Source of the DNA: Candidatus Omnitrophota bacterium | GTDB taxonomy: Bacteria > Omnitrophota > Gorgyraeia > 2-02-FULL-51-18 > JAGOUK01 | DNA: 8,341 nt | NCBI GenBank assembly: GCA_015231685.1 | Contig: JADGBA010000034.1 | Coordinates: 1-8,341, forward strand | Reading direction: 5' to 3' | Part shown: positions 1-5,444 of the stretch, piece after piece | How positions within the stretch are numbered: position 1 is the stretch's first letter | How the letters are laid out: every line of letters begins with the position of its first letter | Notes under the pieces: model-generated | Database searches by the model: none | Seen by the model: the letters and a program-made list of their open reading frames with translations, nothing else | What the model was told of the DNA's origin: nothing | Translations under genes and position numbers: made by a program

Positions 1-386
1 ATGATGGTCCAAAAAAGAAACAAGACGCCTCCCCCCGCGACCACCCCTCCCTTGGCATTTTCCAGAAGCGCGTTGGAGAACTCGATGATGCGCTGGATCA
101 CATCCCCGTGAGCGGGGATTTTTTCGTAGAGCTGGGTTTGGAGGATTTTTTCGAGACCGAAGCCTTTGGCAATGCCGAATGCCATCGCGAAGACCGGAAC
201 AATCGAAAGAAGCGAATAGAAGGTGAGCGCCGAGGCGCGAAGCTGGCAATTGTCCTTGTAGAACTGCCGGGCCGCGAGGACCGGAATCCGGATCGAGCGC
301 ACCAGAATGGAGCGTGTGCGCGAAAGCTTATGCGCACGGATCCGCCAAAGATCACGCTCTATAAAAATCCGCAACCGCTGAATCAT
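1..386 (-). CDS. YihY/BrkB family inner-membrane protein, N-terminal part (cut by window edge)
   Basis: An open frame runs from an ATG at 384-386 leftward off the window, giving 128 codons and no stop. After a basic N-terminus (residues 1-45, many Arg/Lys) comes the family's signature stretch at residues 50-70 (RASALTFYSLLSIVPVFAMA), the first membrane helix. An amphipathic segment follows (residues 95-112, DVIQRIIEFSNALL), then a Gly-rich start of a second helix (GGVVAGGGVLFLFW, 113-126). This order matches the YihY/virulence factor BrkB family (UPF0761, once called ribonuclease BN). These are multi-spanning inner-membrane proteins of about 280-420 residues with no settled function. The remaining helices lie outside the window. 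No clear Shine-Dalgarno precedes the ATG, and a candidate -10 box ends only 7 nt upstream, so the message may be leaderless. The family call is firm; the function is unknown. Confidence 0.82.
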   Translation of the reverse strand, partial: MIQRLRIFIERDLWRIRAHKLSRTRSILVRSIRIPVLAARQFYKDNCQLRASALTFYSLLSIVPVFAMAFGIAKGFGLEKILQTQLYEKIPAHGDVIQRIIEFSNALLENAKGGVVAGGGVLFLFWTI

Positions 387-393
387 GCGCCCT

Positions 394-421
394 ATTCTAC
401 CCCGAGAATGCCCGCGGCCAA
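394..421 (-). promoter_or_regulatory. Candidate sigma-70-type promoter for the YihY-like gene
   Basis: On the minus strand TTGGCC (416-421) and TAGAAT (394-399) are separated by 16 bp. The -10 box ends 7 nt before the ATG at 386, so transcription would begin at or next to the start codon. The -35 box is a weak match (4 of 6 to TTGACA). This is an inference from motif matching only. Confidence 0.35.
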
Positions 422-437
422 ATCAAAATGTTTGGGC

Positions 438-458
438 GAAGGGGTATAATGCCCCTTC
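438..458. repeat. Perfect 7-bp inverted repeat with TATAAT in its loop
   Basis: GAAGGGG (438-444) and CCCCTTC (452-458) are exact reverse complements around a 7-nt loop, TATAATG. The loop contains a consensus -10 hexamer for the plus strand, but no -35-like hexamer lies 16-18 bp upstream. No T-run follows, so it does not look like an intrinsic terminator. It sits between the YihY-like gene and the first recognisable residue of the broken permease gene. It could be an operator-like site, the scar of a rearrangement, or chance. Confidence 0.35.
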
Positions 459-469
459 ATGCCAAACGG

Positions 470-1185
470 ACGGGAGACTTGAAGGATCCCGAGCGCTCGA
501 TCCCTCGAGGCACCCTTGCCGCGGTGGGTGTGAGTTACGTGATTTATATGGTGATCCCGATCGTTCTCAAGTGGGGGGGCGTGAGCGAGCAGCAGCTTCT
601 TACGGAGCCGCTCATCATGCGGGATGTCGCCCGATGGGGCGGGATCATTCTGGTCGGGCTTTGGGGCGCGAGTTTGTCGAGCGCGGTCGGGTCGCTACTG
701 GGCGCCCCCCAGGACGCTGCCGGCCCTGGCCCGCGACTAAGGAGCCACGGATGGCAATTCTTGTGACCTTCGTGATTGCGGCCGTGGGTTTGACCGGAGA
801 AGGGCTGAACTTCATCGCCCAGATCCTCACCATGTTCTCTTTGACGACCTACGGACTTCTGAATTTCGCGGCGGGCAGCGGACGGATCGATCTGTGGTGG
901 AAGCGAGAGGGCGAGAACACGGGATTGATGCTGACTCTGGCGTATCTTCTGAAGACCAGTCCCGAGTGGAAGGGGTCTCTGATGACGTTAAAAACCAGTG
1001 TTGCCACCGTGGAAGAAAAATTAATTGCCGAGGATCACCTCTTCGAATTCATCAAAAAGGAAAACGTCGACGCCAAACTTGAAGTCAAGGTCAGTTCCGG
1101 AAGCGACCCTTTCGAAGCCATGCGCGAATCCTCAAGCGACGCGGAGAAAATTGATTTTGACCGAATTTTTGAATTGCGGGATTAG
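470..1185 (+). pseudogene. Decayed SLC12-like cation-chloride cotransporter/amino acid permease (APC superfamily)
   Basis: Three frames together read like fragments of one bacterial Na-K-Cl cotransporter-type permease. Frame 1 fragment (470-709) gives TGDLKDPERSIPRGTLA and two membrane helices, ending in SLLGAP. At the six-C run 705-710 one extra C shifts the frame. Reading on from 711 gives RTLPALARD, the expected continuation, then TAA at 738-740. The third fragment (739-1185, another frame) starts KEPRMAILVTFVIAA and includes LNFIAQILTMFSLTTYGLLNFAAG. It then jumps to IDLWWKREGENTGLMLTLAYLL and the soluble C-terminal domain, ending at TAG 1183-1185. Relative to the family as I know it, the N-terminal half is missing, a short piece is lost near 738, and the last membrane helices plus the start of the C-terminal domain are lost near 880. 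A full-length protein cannot be made. An alternative is that the terminal frame is still expressed as a small fragment, but there is no start signal to support this. Confidence 0.8.
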
Positions 1186-1242
1186 GCGGTTTTGGGGGAA
1201 GATAGGCAACCGTGTGGCGGATAGTTTGAAAAGGAGAAAACG

Positions 1243-1905
1243 ATGAAACGAAGGATTCTATTGATGGCGGTGGTGTATTTGTTTGCGATTTCGGCTACGG
1301 CCGGTGCCGCGTCCAACTTCGGGCCCAAAAGCCGGAGTTCCAGTCTTAAGGATCGCAAAGTGACCCGATCCTCGGAGAGTACCCAAAAACAACAAGACGC
1401 GGCACCCGCCGCGACTGAACCGAAGAAAAAGGAGAGCGATATCGTGAAAGCCGTGATCAAGACCAATAAGGGAGATATTCAGGTGGAGCTGTTTGCCGCT
1501 GAGGCGCCCAAGACCGTCGAGAACTTTGTGACGCTGGCCAAAAAGGGTTTTTATGACGGCATTATTTTTCATCGCGTCATCCCGAAGTTCATGATTCAGA
1601 CGGGTGACCCCACCGGAACGGGAACGGGCGGACCCGGTTACAAATTCAAGGACGAGTTTTCTCCCAAACTCAAGCACGACGGACCGGGTGTCCTCTCGAT
1701 GGCCAATTCCGGCCCCAACACCAACGGAAGCCAGTTCTTTATCACCGAAGCGGCCACGGCCTGGCTTGACGGCAAGCATTCCGTCTTCGGAAAAGTTACC
1801 GGAGGAATGGACGTGGTCAAAACGATCGCCAACGCCCCGCGTGACAGCGGCGATAAACCGCTCGATACAATCAAGATGGAGAAGGTCGAGATCCTGGAAG
1901 CCTAG
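1243..1905 (+). CDS. Exported cyclophilin-type peptidyl-prolyl cis-trans isomerase
   Basis: The 220-residue product catalyses cis-trans isomerisation of Xaa-Pro bonds, probably assisting protein folding outside the cytoplasm. A Sec signal peptide is visible (basic MKRR, hydrophobic LLMAVVYLFAISATA, likely cleavage after about residue 23). A Ser/Lys/Gln-rich low-complexity linker follows (about 25-66), then one cyclophilin domain (about 68-220). The active-site set is intact by alignment with cyclophilin A: Arg111 and Phe116 in FHRVIPKF, Gln119, Phe166 in NGSQFFIT, and Trp174, Leu175 and His179 in WLDGKHSVFG. The loop GDPTGTGTGGPGYKF (121-135) is typical of bacterial single-domain cyclophilins. 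AAGGAG at 1231-1236 lies 6 nt before the ATG, which supports this start. It stands alone between the permease remnant and the repeat region. I found no convincing promoter in the 57 nt upstream. Whether the protein is periplasmic or surface-attached cannot be told; there is no lipobox cysteine. Confidence 0.93.
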   Translation: MKRRILLMAVVYLFAISATAGAASNFGPKSRSSSLKDRKVTRSSESTQKQQDAAPAATEPKKKESDIVKAVIKTNKGDIQVELFAAEAPKTVENFVTLAKKGFYDGIIFHRVIPKFMIQTGDPTGTGTGGPGYKFKDEFSPKLKHDGPGVLSMANSGPNTNGSQFFITEAATAWLDGKHSVFGKVTGGMDVVKTIANAPRDSGDKPLDTIKMEKVEILEA

Positions 1906-2010
1906 CTCGAGCGGTGACTGCCCCCACGCTCGAGCGGTGACTGTCCCCATATCGACTCTAGCAGTAGGGGACTGTCTCCGCGGTTGTCTCCGCGGTAGAC
2001 CGCGGTAGAC
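1905..2010. repeat. Intergenic stretch of nested short tandem duplications
   Basis: Three different direct duplications lie almost end to end between the cyclophilin gene and mntP. GCTCGAGCGGTGACTG occurs at 1905-1920 and 1928-1943. TGTCTCCGCGGT occurs at 1973-1984 and 1985-1996. CGCGGTAGAC occurs at 1991-2000 and 2001-2010. All copies within each pair are identical. The first begins on the last base of the cyclophilin stop codon. This suggests local slippage or repeated insertion of related material. It has no coding potential of its own. Confidence 0.8.
1932..1984 (+). repeat. 53-bp interspersed element, copy A (left of mntP)
   Basis: This element matches 2927-2979 at 51 of 53 positions in the same orientation. 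The two differences are in the middle, GCAGTA here against GCTGCA there. Inside it, 1939-1956 (GACTGTCCCCATATCGAC) is the exact reverse complement of an 18-bp piece of the tandem array units. GTCCCC and GGGGAC within the element form a 6-bp inverted repeat around an 18-nt spacer. It begins GAGCGGTGA and ends CCGCGGT. I see no open reading frame and no target-site duplication. Confidence 0.85.
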
Positions 2011-2016
2011 GGGCAG

Positions 2017-2053
2017 GGACGCGGGGCGGGGGACAGTCCCCCGCCCCGCGTCC
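2017..2053. repeat. 37-bp perfect GC-rich palindrome between convergent genes
   Basis: An 18-bp arm (2017-2034) and its exact reverse complement (2036-2053) flank a single central A at 2035. The centre, 2029-2041, is GGGGACAGTCCCC, the same 13-bp core found in the array at 2695-2918. The palindrome lies 8 nt beyond the mntP stop and 111 nt beyond the cyclophilin stop. It could halt transcripts arriving from either side, or favour cruciform extrusion. No T-run follows on either strand, so it is not a standard intrinsic terminator. It is probably another member of the local palindrome family. Confidence 0.88.
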
Positions 2054-2061
2054 ACCCGCCC

Positions 2062-2622
2062 CTACACCCTAAGGTGCTCGAGTAGAATCATCGTGCCGAT
2101 TCCGATCAGGACGAGGCCGCCGGCGCATTCGATTTTTTTCTCAAAAAAGTGTCCAAACCGGCTCCCGATGAATACGCCGGCAAAGGAAGCGGCGAACGTG
2201 ACCGCGCCTATCGTGACGGCCGGAACCATGATGGCGACGCCCAGAAAGGCGAAGCTGACACCCACCGCCAGCGCATCAATGCTCGTGGCCACGGAAAGCG
2301 TGATCAGCATCGCGAAGCCGGGGGCGGTCCGCTCCGTGTCGGAACCGTCGAAGCTCAGGGCCTCCAGAATCATCTTGCCCCCGATAAAGGCGAGAATGCC
2401 GAAGGCGATCCAGTGGTCCACGGATTGCAGGACTTCCCGCAGCCTCACACCGCCCGCCCAGCCCAAAAGCGGCATGAACATTTGAAAGAATCCGAAGAAG
2501 AGGCCGAATTTGATGGCCGCCGCAAGATGTCCCTTGCGGATGATGAAGCCGTTGGCGACAGAAACCGCGAAGGCATCCATCGCCAGCCCAAAAGCAATGA
2601 GGATAATCTTTAGGAAGTCCAT
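2062..2622 (-). CDS. mntP: Manganese efflux pump MntP
   Basis: A 186-residue membrane protein of the MntP (formerly YebN) family, which exports Mn(II) across the inner membrane and protects against manganese excess. Length matches the family (about 180-190). Six hydrophobic segments can be followed through the sequence. The protein is an internal two-fold repeat: GLAMDAFAVS near the N-terminus (Asp16) and ATSIDALAVG at 113-121 (Asp116). These two acidic motifs in membrane helices are the family hallmark. FQMFMPLLGWAGG (46-58) and GGKMILEAL (81-89) are also typical. The ATG at 2622 is preceded by no good Shine-Dalgarno. A TATAAT on the minus strand (2634-2639) ends 11 nt upstream, implying a very short leader. 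The leader therefore has no room for the yybP-ykoY manganese riboswitch that controls some mntP genes. The gene is flanked on both sides by related repeats. Confidence 0.93.
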   Translation of the reverse strand: MDFLKIILIAFGLAMDAFAVSVANGFIIRKGHLAAAIKFGLFFGFFQMFMPLLGWAGGVRLREVLQSVDHWIAFGILAFIGGKMILEALSFDGSDTERTAPGFAMLITLSVATSIDALAVGVSFAFLGVAIMVPAVTIGAVTFAASFAGVFIGSRFGHFFEKKIECAGGLVLIGIGTMILLEHLRV

Positions 2623-2633
2623 AAGCGCATTTG

Positions 2634-2643
2634 ATTATATAAT
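2634..2643 (-). promoter_or_regulatory. Candidate -10 region of mntP within a 10-bp AT palindrome
   Basis: ATTATATAAT (2634-2643) is a perfect palindrome, so it presents TATAAT on both strands: minus 2634-2639 and plus 2638-2643. The minus-strand box ends 11 nt before the mntP ATG. No convincing -35 hexamer is seen 16-18 bp further out on the minus strand. A promoter here is plausible because this is the only non-repeat sequence upstream of mntP, but it rests on the -10 match alone. Confidence 0.35.
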
Positions 2644-2694
2644 AGGTCGTGCTCGGGGTGGGGGATAGTACCCGATAGTAATGGTTGCGCATTT

Positions 2695-2918
2695 CGATAT
2701 GGGGACAGTCCCCGATTGCAAAAAGTCGATATGGGGACAGTCCCCGATTGCAAAAAGTCGATATGGGGACAGTCCCCGATTGCGAAAAGTCGATATGGGG
2801 ACAGTCCCCGATTGCAGTCCCCGATTGCGAAAAGTCGATTTGGGGACAGTCCCCGATTGCAAAAAGACGATTTGGGGACAGTCCCCGATTGCGAAAAGTC
2901 GATTTGGGGACAGTCCCC
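2695..2918. repeat. Tandem array of seven palindromic units (32-bp period)
   Basis: Units begin at 2695, 2727, 2759, 2791, 2836, 2868 and 2900. Spacing is 32 bp throughout except 45 bp between units four and five. Each unit contains the perfect 13-bp palindrome GGGGACAGTCCCC (first copy 2701-2713, last 2906-2918). It is followed by a 13-nt linker of the form GATTGC(A/G)AAAAG(T/A), then CGATAT (units 1-4) or CGATTT (units 5-7). The extra 13 bp after unit four is a second copy of AGTCCCCGATTGC. The last unit lacks the linker. The array occupies most of the gap between the divergent genes mntP and gnd. It is not CRISPR, because the linkers are as conserved as the palindromes. It resembles REP-type palindromic repeats; a structural or regulatory role is possible but unproven. 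Confidence 0.95.
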
Positions 2919-2926
2919 TTCAGCTT

Positions 2927-2979
2927 GAGCGGTGACTGTCCCCATATCGACTCTAGCTGCAGGGGACTGTCTCCGCGGT
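2927..2979 (+). repeat. 53-bp interspersed element, copy B (between array and gnd)
   Basis: This is the direct-orientation partner of 1932-1984, with two mismatches in 53. It starts 9 nt after the last array palindrome and ends 7 nt before the gnd Shine-Dalgarno. Positions 2934-2951 are the exact reverse complement of array unit sequence such as 2725-2742, so the array is closed on its right side by an inverted half-unit. GTCCCC (2938-2943) and GGGGAC (2962-2967) can pair as a stem in a transcript entering gnd. Confidence 0.85.
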
Positions 2980-2998
2980 CGACTTTAAGGAGGATGAC

Positions 2999-3895
2999 AT
3001 GCAAATCGGATTTATAGGACTCGGACGAATGGGTAAGAACATGGTCTTCCGCCTGTTGCAGGGCGGTCATGAGGTGGTGGCTTTTAACCGGAGCCCCGAA
3101 CCGGTGCGTGAGGTTGTGGCCAAGGGTGCCGTCGGAGCTGAATCCATCGAGGATCTCTGCGCGAGGCTCAAAGGCCCGCGTGTGGTCTGGATCATGGTCC
3201 CGGCCGGCGAAGTGACCCAGAAAATGATTGATGAAGTGGCGCCGCATCTTCATAAGGGCGATCTGATCATCGATGGAGGAAATTCCTTTTACAAAGACGC
3301 GGTGAGGCGCTCAGGAGAGCTTGAGGCTAAGGGCCTTCGTTTTATGGATGTAGGCACGAGCGGCGGGGTCTGGGGGCTCAAGGTGGGTTATTGCCTGATG
3401 ATAGGCGGTGGGAAGACTGATTTTGAACAACTTGAGCCGGTCTTCAAAACTCTGGCGCCTAAAGACGGGTATTTGCATACAGGCCCCGCCGGCGCGGGTC
3501 ATTTTGTCAAAATGATCCATAACGGCATCGAATACGGGATGCTTGAGGCCATTGGTGAAGGATTCGAAATTATGAAGGCCTCCGGGTATCCGCTGGATTT
3601 TGCCAAAATTTCTCACCTGTGGAATCAGGGAAGCGTGGTGCGTTCCTGGCTCATGGAGCTGGCGGAGATCGCGTTTGGCAAGGATCCGGATCTGGAGTCG
3701 ATTCGCGGATATGTCGGGGATTCCGGAGAAGGGCGCTGGACCGTGACCGACGCGCTCGAGAAGGATGTGCCGGCGCCGGTTTTGACGCTGGCGCTTTTGG
3801 CGCGACTGAGATCGCGTCAGGACGATTCGTACACCGCCAAAGTGATTGCGGCCCTCAGAAACGAATTCGGCGCGCATCCCGTGAAGAAGGCCTGA
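2999..3895 (+). CDS. gnd: 6-phosphogluconate dehydrogenase, decarboxylating, short form
   Basis: Oxidatively decarboxylates 6-phosphogluconate to ribulose 5-phosphate in the cytosol, giving NAD(P)H and CO2. The 298 residues match the short class (about 300, GndA/YqeC type) rather than the 470-residue classical enzyme. The N-terminal Rossmann domain has GLGRMG at 7-12. Substrate and catalytic motifs are intact: DGGNSFYKD (92-100), SGG (121-123), and GHFVKMIHNGIEYG (167-180) with Lys171, His174, Asn175 and Glu178. After the second beta strand the sequence is FNRS (29-32), resembling the Asn-Arg-Thr of NADP-dependent enzymes. NADP use is therefore possible, although many short forms prefer NAD; this is inference. 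AAGGAGG at 2987-2993, 5 nt before the ATG, fixes the start. It is first in the operon with zwf 7 nt downstream. Its 5' region consists of the repeat elements described above. Confidence 0.95.
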   Translation: MQIGFIGLGRMGKNMVFRLLQGGHEVVAFNRSPEPVREVVAKGAVGAESIEDLCARLKGPRVVWIMVPAGEVTQKMIDEVAPHLHKGDLIIDGGNSFYKDAVRRSGELEAKGLRFMDVGTSGGVWGLKVGYCLMIGGGKTDFEQLEPVFKTLAPKDGYLHTGPAGAGHFVKMIHNGIEYGMLEAIGEGFEIMKASGYPLDFAKISHLWNQGSVVRSWLMELAEIAFGKDPDLESIRGYVGDSGEGRWTVTDALEKDVPAPVLTLALLARLRSRQDDSYTAKVIAALRNEFGAHPVKKA

Positions 3896-3902
3896 TTCTG
3901 CG

Positions 3903-5444
3903 ATGGATGAGGCCAAGGCGCCGCTGCGGATCATCGCGCATGATCAGTTTTGCGTGGAGAAGAAGAGCCAGCCCTGCGGATTTGTGATTTACGGGGCTTC
4001 GGGAGATTTAAGCCACCGCAAGCTTTTTCCGGCGCTTTATGAGCTTTTCAAGAACAGTCTTCTGCCGGCCGCTTTCTTTGTCATCGGATTTGCCCGCAAG
4101 CCATGGTCAGAAACCGAGTTCAGGCAAGAGGTGGCCGGGACCCTGGGGTCTTCGGAGGATGAAGCGCAGAAGGCAGGGGAATTTCTGGAGCGCGTTTTTT
4201 ACTGTCAGGGCGATTATGACTCCTCGGAGGATTTTGGCCGCCTGGCCGGGATGCTTCGCGATCTGCATGAGCGGTTCAAAACCCGGGGGAACATGATCCA
4301 TTATCTGGCCACTCCCGCGGAGGTGTATCAGATGATTGTTGCCGGTATCGGCAAAGCCGGGCTGACCCCGCATAATACGGCGGAAGGTCCCTGGTCGAAT
4401 GTGATCATCGAGAAACCCTTCGGCGCTGATCTGGTCTCCGCGACAGCGCTCCAGCACGCCATCTCGGAGCATCTCAGGGAGGAGCAGATTTACCGGATCG
4501 ATCACTATATGGGCAAGGAGACGGTCCAGAACATCCTCATGTTCCGATTCACCAATTCCATCTTCGAACCCGTATGGAACCATCAACACATCGATCACAT
4601 CCAGATCACGATGGCGGAGACGCTGGGGGTGGAACACCGCGCCGGCTATTATGACTGTGCCGGAGCGTTGCGGGATATGTTTCAGAATCATATGTTTCAA
4701 CTCATGTCACTTGTCGCGATGGAGCCTCCCCAGGGGTTTGACCCGCAACTCTATCGCGATGAGAAGGTGCGTCTCGCGCGTTCTTTGAGACCGATCCCCG
4801 AAGACCGGCTGGATGAGTTTGTGGTCAGGGGCCAATACGGGCCGGGGAAGGTCGACGGGATCGACACCGCGGCATACCGCAATGAGGCGGGCATCCGCCC
4901 GGATTCCAACACAGAAACGTTTGTGGCGATGAAGCTGTTTGTCGACAACTGGCGGTGGGCGGGAGTGCCGTTTTATCTCAGAAGCGGCAAGCGCATGGCC
5001 CGGCAGACCACCGAAATCGCCGTCGTGTTCAAAAGCATCCCGCATTCGATTTTTCCGCAGATCTCGGCGAACCAGTTTTCTCCCAATGTTTTGATCTTCC
5101 GAATCCAGCCGGACGAAGGCATTAGTCTGAGCTTTGAGGCCAAGCATCCGGGCCCCAAGCTGTGCATGGCGACCCTGAAGCTCGAGTTCAACTACAAGGA
5201 TATCTTTCGGGAAGAACCGATGGAGGCCTATGAGCGGCTCATCCTCGATTGCACCCAGGGCGACCAGACGCTCTTTGTCCGGCAGGACATGATTGAGGGC
5301 ACTTGGGGGTTTCTCGGAAAAATCATCAACCGCTGGGAAGCGGGTCCCGGCGAAGGGCTGGTTCCGTATCCGGCGGGATCGTGGGGGCCCGAGGCCTCAC
5401 GGATGCTGATAGAAAAAGATGACCGGAGGTGGATTGGCGAATGA
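3903..5444 (+). CDS. zwf: Glucose-6-phosphate 1-dehydrogenase
   Basis: The 513-residue enzyme oxidises glucose 6-phosphate to 6-phosphogluconolactone with NAD(P)+, the entry step of the oxidative pentose phosphate pathway. Family length is about 480-515. The nucleotide-binding motif GASGDLSHRKLFPALY lies at 31-46, after an unusually long leader of about 25 residues. EKPFGADL (170-177) and the substrate-binding and catalytic motif RIDHYMGKE (198-206) follow. RIDHYMGKE has Met where Leu is most common. The general base is expected to be His263 in RDMFQNH, by comparison with the Leuconostoc enzyme. The C-terminal half is complete, including RSGKRMARQTTEIAVVF. No strong Shine-Dalgarno lies at the right distance from this ATG (the nearest purine run, GAAGAAGG at 3883-3890, is 12 nt away), so coupling to gnd translation is likely. 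The 3' end overlaps pgl by four bases. Confidence 0.96.
   Translation: MDEAKAPLRIIAHDQFCVEKKSQPCGFVIYGASGDLSHRKLFPALYELFKNSLLPAAFFVIGFARKPWSETEFRQEVAGTLGSSEDEAQKAGEFLERVFYCQGDYDSSEDFGRLAGMLRDLHERFKTRGNMIHYLATPAEVYQMIVAGIGKAGLTPHNTAEGPWSNVIIEKPFGADLVSATALQHAISEHLREEQIYRIDHYMGKETVQNILMFRFTNSIFEPVWNHQHIDHIQITMAETLGVEHRAGYYDCAGALRDMFQNHMFQLMSLVAMEPPQGFDPQLYRDEKVRLARSLRPIPEDRLDEFVVRGQYGPGKVDGIDTAAYRNEAGIRPDSNTETFVAMKLFVDNWRWAGVPFYLRSGKRMARQTTEIAVVFKSIPHSIFPQISANQFSPNVLIFRIQPDEGISLSFEAKHPGPKLCMATLKLEFNYKDIFREEPMEAYERLILDCTQGDQTLFVRQDMIEGTWGFLGKIINRWEAGPGEGLVPYPAGSWGPEASRMLIEKDDRRWIGE

Noticed and set aside
385..1185. A single 266-residue gene in one frame
   Set aside because: Only the part after about 739 in this frame resembles a protein family. 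The first 118 codons are the wrong frame of the permease remnant.
1258..2055. 265-residue antisense open frame
   Set aside because: It lies opposite the well-supported cyclophilin gene and runs into repeats. It has no recognisable motif.
2623..2700. yybP-ykoY manganese riboswitch upstream of mntP
   Set aside because: The family is sometimes controlled this way, but the candidate -10 box is 11 nt from the start codon. The sequence beyond it is repeat and shows no riboswitch-like helices that I can recognise.
2695..2918. CRISPR array
   Set aside because: The period suits a CRISPR superficially, but the linkers are nearly identical to each other, so there are no unique spacers. No cas genes are in the window.
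1905..2979. A complete insertion sequence or RAYT transposon
   Set aside because: No transposase frame, terminal inverted repeats with target duplications, or Y1_Tnp motif is present. Only the repeats are visible.
2610..3253. Overlapping open frames on both strands through the array, with repeated Gly-Thr-Val-Pro and Arg-Gly-Leu-Ser-Pro peptides
   Set aside because: A 32-bp period without in-frame stops opens several frames on both strands. The peptides are translations of the repeat, they overlap mntP or gnd, and they have no family resemblance.
4107..5191. Long open frames antisense to zwf
   Set aside because: They are shadows of a strongly conserved gene, caused by GC-rich codon bias. 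They show no start signals and no protein family resemblance.
5429..5444. GTG 5429 as start of pgl
   Set aside because: This codon overlaps the GGAGG ribosome site itself. ATG 5441 with the ATGA overlap is a better start.
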